Shown in pieces: positions 1 through 9,260 of a DNA stretch of 64,000 nt. The number at the start of each line of letters is the position of its first letter. Within the stretch, counting starts at the first letter, position 1. Source of the stretch: Paracoccaceae bacterium (GTDB taxonomy: Bacteria > Pseudomonadota > Alphaproteobacteria > Rhodobacterales > Rhodobacteraceae); NCBI GenBank assembly GCA_030697175.1, contig JAUYQR010000024.1, positions 31,405-95,404 on the forward strand, written 5' to 3'. The notes below the pieces were generated by a model, which searched no databases, was not told where the DNA came from, and saw only the letters and a program-made list of their open reading frames with translations. The position numbers were made by a program, and so were the translations under genes.

Positions 1-1
1 G

Positions 2-328
2 GCCTGGGGGCCGAATACGGCGGCCTCTTATGTTGCCGGCGGCTGCGCAGTCGTGCTTTTCGTGCGCAACATCGTGGTGCCAGCGCCAGCAAAGATCGTC
101 ATCGGCGAAATTGCTGCGGCGTCCCTGTTCATCTTCCTGTGCCACGAGCCGACGATGGATCTGGTGACAAAGATCTACGGCGAAACCCGGCCCTGGACCG
201 AACTGTTCGCCGCCATAGTCGTCGGCATTGTTGTCGCCCGCGTCTATGCGCTGGTTCATCGCACAGTCCTGACCACCTTTGTCGGGTTGCGGGATGCGAA
301 GAAGGGTCTGACCAATCAAAGCCCGTAA
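2..328 (+). CDS. C-terminal part of a membrane acyltransferase (acyltransferase-3 type), cut by the window edge
   Basis: The reading frame is open from base 2, so the gene starts before the window; about 108 C-terminal residues are visible. They contain at least two hydrophobic segments, one ending in SLFIFLCHEPTMD and one around AAIVVGIVVARVYALVH. An H-x-P near the end of a late membrane helix after a (F/L)xxFLxH stretch resembles the C-terminal helices of acyltransferase-3 (OafA/NodX-like) proteins, which O-acylate surface polysaccharides. That family call rests on short similarity and could be wrong. The stop lies 10 bases from the convergent glpR stop, so it is not part of the glycerol operon. 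Confidence 0.5.
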   Translation, partial: AWGPNTAASYVAGGCAVVLFVRNIVVPAPAKIVIGEIAAASLFIFLCHEPTMDLVTKIYGETRPWTELFAAIVVGIVVARVYALVHRTVLTTFVGLRDAKKGLTNQSP

Positions 329-338
329 GGCGCCGATG

Positions 339-1112
339 TCATGCGCCTTGCACCTCGGCCACGCTGACCTCGGTTCCCCAGCCCTCGCATTTTCGCGCCA
401 GATCGGCGGGCAGGGGGAGGTCGGTGAACATCATCGTGATCTCCGATAGCGACGCAAGCCGGGCGGGCGCCGAGCGGTCCAGTTTGGAATGGTCGCACAC
501 CAGATGAACCTTGCGCGATTGCCGGATGATTGCCTTCGAGACCCGCACTTCGGCCAGATCGAAGTCCAGAAGGTCGCCGTCGCGGTCCAGTGCCGATACC
601 CCGATCACCGCGTAATCCACCTTGAACTGTTCGAAGAACTGCGTCGTCAGCTCGCCGACCAACCCGCCATCGGTGCGGCGCAGCGCCCCGCCTGCCACCA
701 CGATCTCGCAGCCCGGATTGCCCACAAGAATATTGGCCACGTTCATGTTGTTGGTGATGACGGTGATGTTGCGGTGCGTCAGCAATTCGCGCGCCACGGC
801 TTCGGTGGTGGTGCCAAGGTTCATGATCAGGCTGCAATTGTCGGGAATCGCCGCCGCACAGGCGCGCGCGATGGCGGCCTTCGCCGCTTCGTTCATCCGC
901 CGCCGCGCCTCATAGCCGATGTTGGCCACCCCGGTGCGGACCACCGCGCCACCATGCACGCGGTCCAGATGCCCGGCATCCGCCAGATCCGAAAGGTCGC
1001 GGCGGATCGTTTGCAACGTCACGTCGAAACGCTGCGCCAGATCCTCCACCGCCACCCGCCCCTCGGCGCGGGCCAGCTCCAGTATCTCGGTCTGCCGGAA
1101 GCTGAGCGCCAC
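339..1112 (-). CDS. glpR: DeoR-family glycerol-3-phosphate regulon repressor GlpR
   Basis: A 257-residue DeoR-family repressor, close to the usual 250-260. The N-terminal helix-turn-helix reads RQTEILELARAEGRVAVEDL, followed by QTIRRDLSDLADAGHLDRVHGGAV, the classic DeoR recognition helix and wing. The rest is the sugar-phosphate-binding DeoRC domain with NLGTTTEAVA and the late CDHSKLD motif. The start is taken as GTG at 1112 because AAAGAGGAA precedes it by a few bases and the DeoR domain begins at once; longer in-frame extensions run through the promoter region and do not look like protein. It is divergent from glpD and the glycerol ABC operon, which it is expected to repress with glycerol-3-phosphate as inducer. 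Confidence 0.92.
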   Translation of the reverse strand: MALSFRQTEILELARAEGRVAVEDLAQRFDVTLQTIRRDLSDLADAGHLDRVHGGAVVRTGVANIGYEARRRMNEAAKAAIARACAAAIPDNCSLIMNLGTTTEAVARELLTHRNITVITNNMNVANILVGNPGCEIVVAGGALRRTDGGLVGELTTQFFEQFKVDYAVIGVSALDRDGDLLDFDLAEVRVSKAIIRQSRKVHLVCDHSKLDRSAPARLASLSEITMMFTDLPLPADLARKCEGWGTEVSVAEVQGA

Positions 1113-1197
1113 GTCGCATTCCTCTTTCTTCGGATTGCCGCCCTTTTGGTTCTGCCACGGCGCGAAGCGGCTGTCAGCGTTTTTGTGATGCGCGCGG

Positions 1198-1308
1198 ATT
1201 TTCGTTTTATGGGATTGCGCCGCAATGCAGCGTAGCAACTGCAGAAAAATCCGCCCAAACTGCGCGTTTATGTTCGGTTTCAAAAAAAGCGCGCATAAAC
1301 GAAAAAAG
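1198..1308. promoter_or_regulatory. glpR-glpD divergent control region with candidate GlpR operators
   Basis: The 250-base gap between glpR and glpD holds an inverted pair CGTTTATG (1265-1272) and CATAAACG (1294-1301), each followed outward or inward by AT-rich tracts. A third related element, TTCGTTTTATG, lies at 1201-1211. Known GlpR operators in enterobacteria contain a TTCG core within an AT-rich dyad, and TTCG occurs here at 1201-1204 and 1272-1275. The repeats are seen directly; their use by GlpR is inferred from position between the divergent repressor gene and its likely targets. No clear -35/-10 pair was assigned. Confidence 0.55.
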
Positions 1309-1362
1309 CGGTTGACGGAATCGTGACGATGAGCCCTTCTTCCGCCCGGGGAGGAACCCGCA

Positions 1363-2967
1363 TTGACAGCGACGTCGACAGGGATCGTCAGCGATCTCTT
1401 CATCATTGGTGGTGGCATAAACGGCTGCGGCATCGCCCGCGACGCCACGGGCCGTGGCCTGTCAGTGACGCTGGCCGAACAGGGCGACCTTGCCCAAGGC
1501 ACGTCTTCCGCCTCGACCAAGCTCTTTCACGGCGGCCTGCGCTACCTTGAATATTTCGAATTTCGCCTGGTGCGCGAAGCCCTGGAAGAGCGCGAAACCC
1601 TCCTTGTCGCGATGCCCCACATCTCGTGGCCGATGCGCTTCGTGCTGCCCTTGTCGCCCGGAATGCGGTTTGAATCCGACACTCCGACCTCGCGCCTGCT
1701 GCGCTGGGTGATGCCTTGGGCCAAGGGCCGCCGTCCGGCCTGGCTGATCCGCCTTGGCCTTTTCATGTATGACACGATGGGCGGTCGCAAGATCCTGCCC
1801 GCCGCCCGCAGCCTTGATCTCACGCGCGACCCTGCCGGCAAGCCCCTGAAGCCCGAGTTTCGCCGCGCCTTCGAATATTCCGATTGCTGGGTCGAAGATT
1901 CCCGCCTCGTCGCCCTGAACGCCCGCGACGCGGCCCAGCGCGGCGGCCGCATCATGACCCGCACCAAGGTTGTCACCGCCGAACGGCAGGGTGATCTGTG
2001 GCACCTCACCACCGAAGGCCCCGATGGCCGCCACCACCACAAGGCGCGCGCCCTGGTCAACGCCGGCGGCCCCTGGGTCGAGGATGTCATCCGCAACGTC
2101 GCCCGGATCAATTCGTCCGAAGGTGTCCGCCTTGTCCGCGGCAGCCACATCGTCACGAGAAAGCTGTTCGACCACGACCGCTGCTATTTCTTCCAGGGCA
2201 GCGACGGCCGCATCATCTTTGCCATCCCCTACGAGCAGGATTTCACCCTGATCGGCACCACCGACAAGGACCACACCGGCGCCCCGAAAGAAGCCGTCTG
2301 CACCGACGAGGAGCGGGATTACCTCCTCGCCTTCGCCTCGCAATACTTCGCCAAACCCGTCACCCGTGACGATGTCGTCTGGACCTATTCCGGTGTTCGC
2401 CCGCTCTACAACGACGGCGCGAAATCGGCCACCGCAGCCACCCGCGACTACGTCCTCAGCCTCGACGACACCGGAGCGCCGCTTCTGAACGTGTTCGGCG
2501 GCAAGATCACCACCTACCGCCGCCTTGCCGAATCCGCTCTGGCGAAACTCCACCCGTTCTTCCCCAAGGCCAAACCGGCATGGACCGCGCGCGTCCCCCT
2601 TCCGGGCGGCGACTTCCCGCATGACGGTGTGGCAGCACTGACCGCCAAGCTGGCCGCGCAATACCCCTTCCTCACGCCCTACTGGGCCGGCCGGATGATC
2701 CGGGCTTACGGCACCGACGCCTTCCTCATCCTTGGCAATGCCGGCACGCCTGCGGCCCTTGGCACCGATTTCGGCGCTACCCTGACCGAGGTTGAAGTGC
2801 GCTGGCTGATGACCAGGGAATATGCCTCGACGGCCACAGATGTGGTCTGGCGGCGGTCGAAACTGGGGCTGAGGATGAGCCAGGATCAGATCACCGCGCT
2901 GGACCATTTCATGCAGATGAACGGGTCAAGCACCGCGTCGCGGGCGATCAGCCCGGCGGCGGAATAG
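1363..2967 (+). CDS. glpD: Aerobic glycerol-3-phosphate dehydrogenase (FAD, membrane-associated)
   Basis: GlpD oxidises sn-glycerol-3-phosphate to dihydroxyacetone phosphate and passes electrons to quinone at the inner membrane. The 534-residue protein starts with the FAD-binding Rossmann motif IIGGGINGCGIARDA, followed by GTSSASTKLFHGGLRYLE, a signature of the family. GTTDKDH and the YSGVRPL segment in the middle, then NVFGGKITTYR, also match GlpD. The start is TTG at 1363, preceded by GGGGAGGA; it puts the FAD motif at about residue 14 as is usual. It is the first gene of the glycerol operon, 10 bases before glpS. Confidence 0.95.
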   Translation: MTATSTGIVSDLFIIGGGINGCGIARDATGRGLSVTLAEQGDLAQGTSSASTKLFHGGLRYLEYFEFRLVREALEERETLLVAMPHISWPMRFVLPLSPGMRFESDTPTSRLLRWVMPWAKGRRPAWLIRLGLFMYDTMGGRKILPAARSLDLTRDPAGKPLKPEFRRAFEYSDCWVEDSRLVALNARDAAQRGGRIMTRTKVVTAERQGDLWHLTTEGPDGRHHHKARALVNAGGPWVEDVIRNVARINSSEGVRLVRGSHIVTRKLFDHDRCYFFQGSDGRIIFAIPYEQDFTLIGTTDKDHTGAPKEAVCTDEERDYLLAFASQYFAKPVTRDDVVWTYSGVRPLYNDGAKSATAATRDYVLSLDDTGAPLLNVFGGKITTYRRLAESALAKLHPFFPKAKPAWTARVPLPGGDFPHDGVAALTAKLAAQYPFLTPYWAGRMIRAYGTDAFLILGNAGTPAALGTDFGATLTEVEVRWLMTREYASTATDVVWRRSKLGLRMSQDQITALDHFMQMNGSSTASRAISPAAE

Positions 2968-2977
2968 GGGGCCAGGA

Positions 2978-4066
2978 ATGTCACTTGAACTGCAAGGCGT
3001 GTCGCGGTCGGTCGGGGGCAGGGCGCATATCCACCCCACCAGCCTCACGCTTGAAAACGGCACGATGAACGTCCTTCTCGGGCCAACCTCGGCAGGCAAG
3101 ACCAGCCTGATGCGCCTGATGGCGGGCCTCGACAAACCCACCACCGGTCGCATCCTGTGGCAGGGCGCTGACGTCACCGGCCAGCGCGTGCAGGACCGCA
3201 AGGTCGCGATGGTCTACCAGCAGTTCATCAACTACCCCGCAATGTCGGTCTACGACAACATCGCCTCGCCGATGCGCCTGATGGGCAAATCCGCGGCCGA
3301 GGTTGACCGCGCCGTGCGCGAAACCGCCGACATGCTGAAACTGACGCCGATGCTGCAACGCAAACCCCTGGAGCTTTCGGGTGGCCAGCAGCAGCGCTGC
3401 GCCCTGGCCCGCGCGCTGGTCAAAGGCGCGGGCCTCGTCCTTCTGGATGAACCCCTCGCCAACCTCGATTACAAGCTGCGCGAGGAACTCCGCATCGAAA
3501 TTCCCCGCATCTTCGAGGCGTCCGGCGCGATCTTCGTCTACGCCACCACCGAACCCGAAGAGGCACTCCTCCTGGGCGGCAATACCGCAACCCTCTGGGA
3601 AGGCCGCGTCACCCAGTTCGGCCCGACGCCAAGCGTCTACCGCCTGCCCGCCGATGCCACCACCGCGCGTGTCTTCTCCGACCCGCCGATGAATTTCATT
3701 CCCTGCCGCAAGGAAGGCACCCGCCTGACCTTCGCAGGCGAGGCCCACGCCCCTGCCACCGGAACTTTTGCCGCGATCCCTGATGGCACCTATCAGGCCG
3801 GCTTCCGCGCGAACCACATCACCCTGAACCGCCACTCGGGCGACGCTGTGGAATTCCGCTGCACCCTTGGCGTGACCGAAATCACCGGGTCGGAAACCTT
3901 CGTCCACCTGACCCACGGCTCCGACAAATGGGTGGGCCTTGTCCACGGCGTGCATCAGCTTGACCCCGGCTCGCAGGTCTCGATCTTCCTTGATCCCGCG
4001 CACGTCTACCTCTTCGACGCCGAGGGTCGCCTTGCCGCCCCGGCCCCTTATGCGATGGCGGCCTAA
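2978..4066 (+). CDS. glpS: Glycerol ABC transporter ATPase GlpS (H-loop histidine missing)
   Basis: One of two ATPases of the glycerol importer described in Rhizobium leguminosarum as GlpSTPQUV. The 362-residue protein has a Walker A loop (LLGPTSAGKTSL, about residue 33), Q-loop (MVYQQF), a perfect signature LSGGQQQR, Walker B LVLLDEPLANLD and a C-terminal TOBE-like domain as in MalK/UgpC. The H-loop normally reads VTHDQxEA; here it is VYATTEPEEA, so the switch histidine is replaced. GlpT has the opposite pattern (good H-loop, poor signature), so the pair probably forms one active and one dead ATP site. Its TAATG junction with glpT implies translational coupling. Confidence 0.9.
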   Translation: MSLELQGVSRSVGGRAHIHPTSLTLENGTMNVLLGPTSAGKTSLMRLMAGLDKPTTGRILWQGADVTGQRVQDRKVAMVYQQFINYPAMSVYDNIASPMRLMGKSAAEVDRAVRETADMLKLTPMLQRKPLELSGGQQQRCALARALVKGAGLVLLDEPLANLDYKLREELRIEIPRIFEASGAIFVYATTEPEEALLLGGNTATLWEGRVTQFGPTPSVYRLPADATTARVFSDPPMNFIPCRKEGTRLTFAGEAHAPATGTFAAIPDGTYQAGFRANHITLNRHSGDAVEFRCTLGVTEITGSETFVHLTHGSDKWVGLVHGVHQLDPGSQVSIFLDPAHVYLFDAEGRLAAPAPYAMAA

Positions 4067-5135
4067 TGTCCCAGATCACCCTTTCAAAACTGGCGCACAG
4101 CTACTCCGCCACCCCCAAATCCGAGGCCGACTACGCGCTGAAGGAAATGGATCACGTCTGGCAGGACGGCGGCGCCTATGCGCTCCTCGGGTCTTCTGGC
4201 TGCGGCAAGACCACGCTTCTCAACATCATCTCCGGCCTCGTCCGCCCCTCGCAGGGCCGCGTCCTTTTCGGTGACCGCGACGTGACCGATGCCGCCACGA
4301 CCGAACGCAACATCGCGCAGGTGTTCCAGTTTCCGGTCGTCTACGACACCATGACCGTGCGCGACAACCTGTCGTTCCCGCTGCGCAATCGCGGCATGGA
4401 TGCCGCCTACATCGCCAAGCGTGTGAACCAGATTGCCCAGATGATCGGGATGGAAGCCATCCTCAACCGCAAGGCGCGCGGGCTGACCGCCGATGCCAAG
4501 CAGAAGATCTCCCTTGGCCGCGGCATGGTGCGCGAAGACGTGAACGCCATCCTCTTCGACGAGCCCCTGACGGTCATCGACCCGCACATGAAATGGGAAC
4601 TGCGCACCCAGTTGAAACAACTGCACCGCCAGTTCGGCCACACCATGATCTACGTCACCCATGACCAGACCGAGGCGCTGACCTTCGCCGACAAGGTCGT
4701 CGTCATGTATGACGGCCGTGTCGTGCAGATGGGCACGCCGGAAGACCTGTTCGAAACGCCGGCGCACACCTTCGTCGGCTATTTCATCGGCTCGCCGGGG
4801 ATGAACCTGTTCGACGCCGAAGTGACCGGCACCGAGGCGCGCCTGCAAGGCGCCACGGTGTCTTTGGGTGCGGCCTATGGGCCAATCAAGGGCCGCACCC
4901 AAATCGGTATCCGCCCGGAATATGTGGTGTTGGGCGACGAGGGGCTGCCGATCGACGTCAAGCGGGTGGAAGATGTCGGCCGCCACCGCATCGTCCGCGC
5001 CAGCCTGAATGGCCAGCCCCTGAACGCCATCCTGCCCGAAGGGGCCAGCCTTCCGTCAGATCCCCGCGTCACCTTCGCGCCGGGCCGGACCAACGTCTAC
5101 GCCGACGACTGGCGCGTGCAAGGGAGGGCCGTCTG

Positions 5136-5136
<1 letters not shown>
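4066..5136 (+). CDS. glpT: Glycerol ABC transporter ATPase GlpT (degenerate signature motif)
   Basis: Second ATPase of the glycerol ABC importer, 356 residues. It has a standard Walker A (LLGSSGCGKTTLL), Walker B (NAILFDEPLTVID) and an intact H-loop (YVTHDQTEAL), but where LSGGQ is expected it reads LTADAKQKISLGRG. In a heterodimer with GlpS this still allows one full composite site: Walker motifs and histidine from GlpT with LSGGQ from GlpS. The C-terminal TOBE/MalK-like regulatory domain is present (IGIRPEYV). It overlaps both neighbours by one to a few bases (TAATG and TGATG), so GlpS, GlpT and GlpP should be made together. Confidence 0.9.
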
Positions 5137-6007
<871 letters not shown>

Positions 6008-6008
<1 letters not shown>

Positions 6009-6811
6009 TGCGCATCAAATCCTCCGCCGTCGTGATGACGCTCTACCTGCTGTTCCTGCTGATCCCGATCTACTGGCTGATCAACATGAGCCTCAAGACC
6101 AACACCGAGATCACCTCGACCTTCTCGCTCTTTCCGCAAAACCTGACGCTGCAGAACTACGTCACCATCCTGACCGATCCGTCGTGGTACATGGGCTACG
6201 TCAACTCGATGATCTACGTCACGATGAACGTGATCATCTCGCTGGCCGTCGCTCTTCCCGCCGCCTACGCCTTCTCGCGCTACAACTTCATGGGCGACAA
6301 GCACCTGTTCTTCTGGCTTCTGACCAACCGCATGGCCCCGCCCGCTGTGTTCGCGCTGCCGTTCTTCCAGCTTTACTCCGCCTTCGGCCTGATCGACACG
6401 CACATCGCCGTCGCCCTCGCACACTGCCTCTTCAACGTCCCCCTCGCGGTCTGGATCCTCGAAGGCTTCATGCGCGGCGTCCCGAAGGAAATCGACGAAA
6501 CCGCCTATATCGACGGCTATTCGTTCCCCAAGTTCTTCGTGAAGATCTTCATGCCCCTGATCGCCAGCGGCATCGGCGTCACCGCCTTCTTCTGCTTCAT
6601 GTTCTCGTGGATCGAGCTTCTCCTCGCCCGCACCCTCACCACGACCGACGCCAAACCCATCGCCGCCACGATGACCCGCACGGTTTCGGCCTCGGGCATG
6701 GATTGGGGCGTCCTCGCCGCCGCCGGGGTGCTGACCATCGTGCCGGGCGCGCTCGTGATCTACTTTGTCCGCAACTACATCGCCAAGGGCTTTGCCCTGG
6801 GAAGGGTGTGA
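6008..6811 (+). CDS. glpQ: Glycerol ABC transporter permease GlpQ
   Basis: A 267-residue MalG/UgpE-type permease with a start at ATG 6008 inside the TGATG junction. Six hydrophobic segments are visible, beginning AVVMTLYLLFLLIPIYWLI, and the EAA loop reads PKEIDETAYIDGYSFPKFFVKIFMPL. The C-terminus ends in IAKGFALGRV, typical of second permeases of carbohydrate ABC importers. This is not the periplasmic glycerophosphodiesterase that shares the name GlpQ in E. coli. It partners GlpP and is followed at once by glpU with a one-base overlap. Confidence 0.9.
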
Positions 6812-7215
6812 TGACCGCCAGCCGCTGGAATACCCTCTACGCCGCCCTCGCCGCCCTGATGGCCGCGATCCTCGCCCTCCTTCTCTGGGCCGTGCCCACC
6901 GACGCCGACGGGGTGCGCGAATGGACCGGGCAACTGATCCCCGGCTTCTGGATGGCATGGAGCTTTCCGGTCGCGCTGTTCTTCTTCATCATTGCCTGCC
7001 TTCTGATCATCTTCACGCTGCTGGCGATCCGCTGGCCCGAAACCCCCCGCGTCGGCATCCTGCGCATCGAGACCACGCGCGGCGACCGGCTTTTCATCTC
7101 GCTCTTGGGCTCGGCCTTCATCTGCCTTGGCTGGCTCTTCTTCTTCGGCGCTCCGCTGACCGGCGCGCTGATCCTTTGCCTGATCTACGTCGCTGCGGTG
7201 TTCCGCTGGGTGTGA
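6811..7215 (+). CDS. glpU: Small integral membrane protein GlpU (DUF2160-like)
   Basis: A 134-residue protein with four hydrophobic segments: residues about 8-27, 48-72, 97-111 and 113-131. The C-terminal part, with GILRIETTRGDRLFISLLGSA, matches the DUF2160 proteins found between glpQ and glpV in glycerol operons. The first helix and PTDADGVREWTGQLIPG appear to extend beyond the roughly 90-residue version I know from rhizobia; this is from memory and should be checked by alignment. Its role in glycerol uptake is not established biochemically. It is coupled to glpQ by TGATG and separated from glpV by an 88-base gap with a hairpin. Confidence 0.8.
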   Translation: MTASRWNTLYAALAALMAAILALLLWAVPTDADGVREWTGQLIPGFWMAWSFPVALFFFIIACLLIIFTLLAIRWPETPRVGILRIETTRGDRLFISLLGSAFICLGWLFFFGAPLTGALILCLIYVAAVFRWV

Positions 7216-7228
7216 TCGGGAAAAACCG

Positions 7229-7260
7229 CTTCCGGGCGGGGGCCAACGCTCCGCCCGAAG
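7229..7260 (+). promoter_or_regulatory. Intercistronic stem-loop before glpV
   Basis: CTTCCGGGCGG (7229-7239) can pair with CCGCCCGAAG (7251-7260), one base bulged. There is no T-run, so it is not a typical terminator. Hairpins just before the gene for a binding protein often stabilise the downstream mRNA or partly terminate, so that the binding protein is made in excess over the membrane parts. Here that role is an inference. Confidence 0.45.
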
Positions 7261-7303
7261 GCAAGACGACTGCAAAACGTCTCAACATTCTGGGAGGAAT
7301 CAC

Positions 7304-9025
7304 ATGAGACTACGCCAGACCACAACCGCCATGGCGCTTGCGCTGATGGCCTTTGGCCTGCCCGCCTGGGCAGACATGGAGGCAGCAAAGGCGTTTCTTG
7401 ATACCGAGATCGGCGATCTCTCGACGCTCGACCGCGCCGGACAAGAAGCCGAGATGCAGTGGTTCATCGACGCGGCCAAGCCCTATGCAGGCATGGAAAT
7501 CAAGGTCGTGTCGGAAACCATCGACACGCACAGCTACGAATCCAAGGTGCTGGCCCCGGCCTTCACCGCGATCACCGGCATCAAGATCACCCATGACCTG
7601 ATCGGTGAAGGTGACGTCGTCGAAAAGCTGCAGACGCAGATGCAGTCGGGTGAAAACATCTATGACGCCTACATCAACGACAGCGACCTGATCGGCACCC
7701 ACTGGCGCTATCAACAGGTTCGCAACCTGACCGACTGGATGGCCGGCGAAGGTGCCGCCGTCACCAACCCGAACCTGGATCTGGCCGACTTCATCGGCAC
7801 CAAGTTCACCACCGCTCCGGACGGCAAGCTGTATCAGCTTCCCGACCAGCAGTTCGCCAACCTCTACTGGTTCCGCTACGACTGGTTCAACGACCAGAAG
7901 ACCAAGGACGACTTCAAGGCCAAGTATGGCTACGATCTCGGCGTCCCGGTCAACTGGTCGGCCTACGAGGACATCGCCGAGTTCTTTACCGGGCGCGACA
8001 TGTCCTACATGGGCGGGCCGACGTCGGTCTGGGGCAACATGGACTACGGCAAGAAAGACCCCTCGCTCGGCTGGCGTTACACCGATGCGTGGATGTCGAT
8101 GGCCGGTATGGGCGACGTCGGCGAACCGAACGGTCTGCCGGTCGACGAATGGGGCGTTCGCGTCGACGAAAACTCCCGTCCCGTCGGCTCTTGCGTGACC
8201 CGTGGTGGCGCGACCAACGACGCGGCGGCGGTCTATGCCGTGACCAAGGCGATCGAATGGCTGCAGAAGTACACCCCGCCAGAAGCCCAAGGCATGACCT
8301 TCGGCGAAGCCGGCCCGGTTCCTGCCCAGGGTGCTATTGCCCAGCAGATGTTCTGGTACACCGCCTTCACCGCAGCGTCGGTCGTCCCCGGAACCCCGGT
8401 GATGAACGAGGATGGCACGCCCAAGTGGCGCATGGCCCCCTCGCCGCACGGCGTCTACTGGCAGGAAGGCCAGAAGATCGGCTACCAGGACGTGGGTTCG
8501 TGGACCCTGATGAAGTCCACCCCGGTGGACCGCGCCCAGGCTGCATGGCTCTACGCCCAGTTCGTCACGTCGAAGACTGTCGATGTGAAGAAGGCGCATG
8601 TCGGTCTGACCTTCGTGCGTGAATCCACGATCCAGCACCAGTCGTTCACCGATCGCGCCCCGAAACTCGGCGGCCTGATCGAATTCTACCGCTCGCCAGC
8701 CCGCGTTCAGTGGTCGCCCACCGGCACCAACATCCCGGATTATCCGAAGATGGCGCAGCTGTGGTGGCAGAACATCGGCGACGCCATGTCGGGTTCCAAG
8801 ACCCCGCAAGAGGCACTCGACAGCCTCTGCGCCGAGCAGGAGAAAGTGCTGGAGCGGATCGAACGCGCCGGCGTGCAGGGCGACATCGGTCCGAAGATGG
8901 GCGAAGTGATGGACGCCCAATACTGGATCGACCAGCCGGGCGCTCCGGTCGCCAAGCTGGCGAACGAGGACGAAGAGCCCAAGACGATCTCGTATGACGA
9001 GCTGCTGAAGTCCTGGCAGAACTAA
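7304..9025 (+). CDS. glpV: Periplasmic glycerol-binding protein GlpV
   Basis: A 573-residue extracellular solute-binding protein. A Sec signal peptide is clear: RLRQTTTAMALALMAFG then LPAWADME, with likely cleavage after AWA. The mature part has family 1 solute-binding features such as KVVSETIDTHSYESKVLAPAF and the late GLTFVRESTIQHQSF stretch. At over 550 residues it is much longer than MalE-like proteins, as known for GlpV. Start ATG 7304 follows GGGAGGA at a good distance. It is the last gene of the glycerol uptake operon, followed by a strong hairpin. It should deliver glycerol to GlpPQ. Confidence 0.92.
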   Translation: MRLRQTTTAMALALMAFGLPAWADMEAAKAFLDTEIGDLSTLDRAGQEAEMQWFIDAAKPYAGMEIKVVSETIDTHSYESKVLAPAFTAITGIKITHDLIGEGDVVEKLQTQMQSGENIYDAYINDSDLIGTHWRYQQVRNLTDWMAGEGAAVTNPNLDLADFIGTKFTTAPDGKLYQLPDQQFANLYWFRYDWFNDQKTKDDFKAKYGYDLGVPVNWSAYEDIAEFFTGRDMSYMGGPTSVWGNMDYGKKDPSLGWRYTDAWMSMAGMGDVGEPNGLPVDEWGVRVDENSRPVGSCVTRGGATNDAAAVYAVTKAIEWLQKYTPPEAQGMTFGEAGPVPAQGAIAQQMFWYTAFTAASVVPGTPVMNEDGTPKWRMAPSPHGVYWQEGQKIGYQDVGSWTLMKSTPVDRAQAAWLYAQFVTSKTVDVKKAHVGLTFVRESTIQHQSFTDRAPKLGGLIEFYRSPARVQWSPTGTNIPDYPKMAQLWWQNIGDAMSGSKTPQEALDSLCAEQEKVLERIERAGVQGDIGPKMGEVMDAQYWIDQPGAPVAKLANEDEEPKTISYDELLKSWQN

Positions 9026-9032
9026 GCCTGAA

Positions 9033-9057
9033 GGGGGGCGAGGTCACCTCGCCCCCC
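9033..9057 (+). terminator. Hairpin after glpV
   Basis: GGGGGGCGAG (9033-9042) and CTCGCCCCCC (9048-9057) form a 10-bp GC-rich stem with a 5-base loop, starting 8 bases after the glpV stop. The tract after it is only weakly T-rich (ATTCACCTGTTCT), so termination is likely but may be partial, leaving some transcript for glpK. Confidence 0.7.
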
Positions 9058-9071
9058 ATTCACCTGTTCTA

Positions 9072-9129
9072 AAATATCCCCGCCGGAGGCTCCTGCCGTA
9101 TCTGACGGAAGCCTCCGGCGGGGATATTT
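9072..9129. repeat. Long perfect inverted repeat of the Rhodobacteraceae GGCGGGGATATTT type
   Basis: AAATATCCCCGCCGGAGGC (9072-9090) and its exact complement (9111-9129) form a 19-bp stem around a 20-base loop. It is flanked by A-rich and T-containing sequence on both sides, so it could terminate in both directions. From memory, very similar sequence blocks occur in many copies in Rhodobacteraceae genomes; only one copy is in this window. Lying between glpV and glpK, it probably separates the uptake operon from the kinase gene. Confidence 0.75.
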
Positions 9130-9260
9130 CAAGACAGATGAAACGGGAAAAGATCTTACCTGACTGTTAATGCGCCCGTTAAGTCATTGAAAATAAAGGC
9201 GGTGACTTCATGTCCCACGGTGGGACACCTCTCCGCCAAGACCCCGAGGGACCGCGATCC

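Noticed and set aside
1113..1520. A 136-residue N-terminal extension of glpR
   Set aside because: It runs across the glpD start and operator region and is unlike DeoR proteins; GTG 1112 has a ribosome site.
7310..8920. A 536-residue minus-strand frame opposite glpV
   Set aside because: Antisense shadow of the glycerol-binding protein gene, low complexity, no start signal.
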